The notes beneath the pieces were generated by a model. It was not told the DNA's origin. It made no database searches and was given only the letters and a program-made list of their open reading frames with translations. DNA of 64,000 bases from Algoriphagus limi (GTDB lineage: Bacteria; Bacteroidota; Bacteroidia; Cytophagales; Cyclobacteriaceae): NCBI RefSeq assembly GCF_024919275.1, contig NZ_JANWGH010000002.1, positions 620,001 to 684,000 of the forward strand, read 5' to 3'. This document shows positions 63,790 to 64,000 of this stretch, piece after piece (position 1 is the stretch's first letter; the number at the start of each line of letters is the position of its first letter). The translations under genes were made by a program, and so were the position numbers.

Positions 63790-64000
63790 TTAGATTTTTT
63801 TGTAAACAATCATTCCGAGGAATATCAACACGACCAAAACTGCAAGCAAGGTCACGGTTCGCCAATATAGTTTATCTACGATTTCCTCCATACGGACGAA
63901 CGTCATTTCAATACTTTGATTGGTCAATGCAGTTAAATCTTGAATTGTTGCTTCCCTCTGAATAGTGAGCTGTTCGAATAGTTCAGCTAAAATTATTTCT
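63790..64000 (-). CDS. Partial membrane protein gene, C-terminal end
   Basis: An open frame on the minus strand runs in from beyond the window and stops at 63790, giving the last 69 residues. They show an amphipathic stretch (LAELFEQLTIQREATIQD, MTFVRMEEIVDKLYWR) and one terminal membrane helix (TLLAVLVVLIFLGMIVY). The 5' part is outside the window and the family is not recognised. Confidence 0.7.
   Translation of the reverse strand, partial: EIILAELFEQLTIQREATIQDLTALTNQSIEMTFVRMEEIVDKLYWRTVTLLAVLVVLIFLGMIVYKKI

Overview
The window looks like chromosome of a Bacteroidota bacterium, most likely order Cytophagales and close to Cyclobacteriaceae/Algoriphagus-type genomes. The signs are a GldB gliding lipoprotein, a DUF6090 protein, many lipoproteins with a short lipobox cysteine, moderately AT-rich intergenic DNA and few clear Shine-Dalgarno sites. 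This placement is inferred from gene content only. I saw no rRNA, tRNA, CRISPR array, insertion sequence or phage module.

Layout. (1) 0.2-6.2 kb: a MarR regulator followed on the same strand by a fatty-acid beta-oxidation set (HAD/ECH fusion, thiolase, acyl-CoA dehydrogenase), ended by a strong hairpin terminator; two identical palindromes lie upstream of marR. (2) 6.3-10.1 kb: cNMP/patatin phospholipase, P1-family peptidase, endonuclease III. (3) 10.1-22.6 kb: an exopolysaccharide locus (asparagine synthetase-like, GT4, radical SAM/SPASM, Wza-like SLBB exporter, Wzz-like, Wzx, GT2, Wzy-like), with gldB inserted on the opposite strand. (4) 22.6-37.5 kb: mostly minus-strand, loosely packed accessory genes: GH13 glucosidase, serine hydrolases and esterases, a DUF1593 hydrolase, a cupredoxin lipoprotein, and several multi-pass membrane proteins of which at least two are clear paralogs. 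(5) 37.6-54.2 kb: one long minus-strand gene string with almost no gaps in its first two thirds: HEPN-like small protein, very long pyruvate:ferredoxin oxidoreductase (PFOR), rnfC-D-G-E-A, a 62-residue Cys-rich membrane protein, a ferredoxin-NADP reductase-like flavoprotein, rnfB, a 2-oxoacid:ferredoxin oxidoreductase (fused gamma-alpha plus beta), and a PFOR-like protein that has lost the thiamine-diphosphate motifs. (6) 54.4-58.1 kb: a decaying block with a rhodanese pseudogene, an MFS transporter, and a CopB-type copper ATPase broken by one in-frame stop. (7) 58.5-63.8 kb: a DabA/DabB inorganic-carbon uptake pair with a divergent LysR regulator, and a partial membrane-protein gene running off the end.

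How it works together. Region 5 looks like a ferredoxin hub: Rnf couples NADH/ferredoxin electron transfer to an ion gradient, the FNR-like protein could link ferredoxin to NADP(H), and PFOR and the second oxidoreductase either oxidise 2-oxoacids or, with reduced ferredoxin, carboxylate acyl-CoAs. DabAB a few kb away would supply CO2/bicarbonate. The strongest candidates for something undescribed are the TPP-less PFOR paralog (37.6-39.7 kb), the Cys-rich small protein and FNR inserted between rnfA and rnfB, and the two coiled insertions that expand the main PFOR. All functional links are inferences from motifs and gene order.
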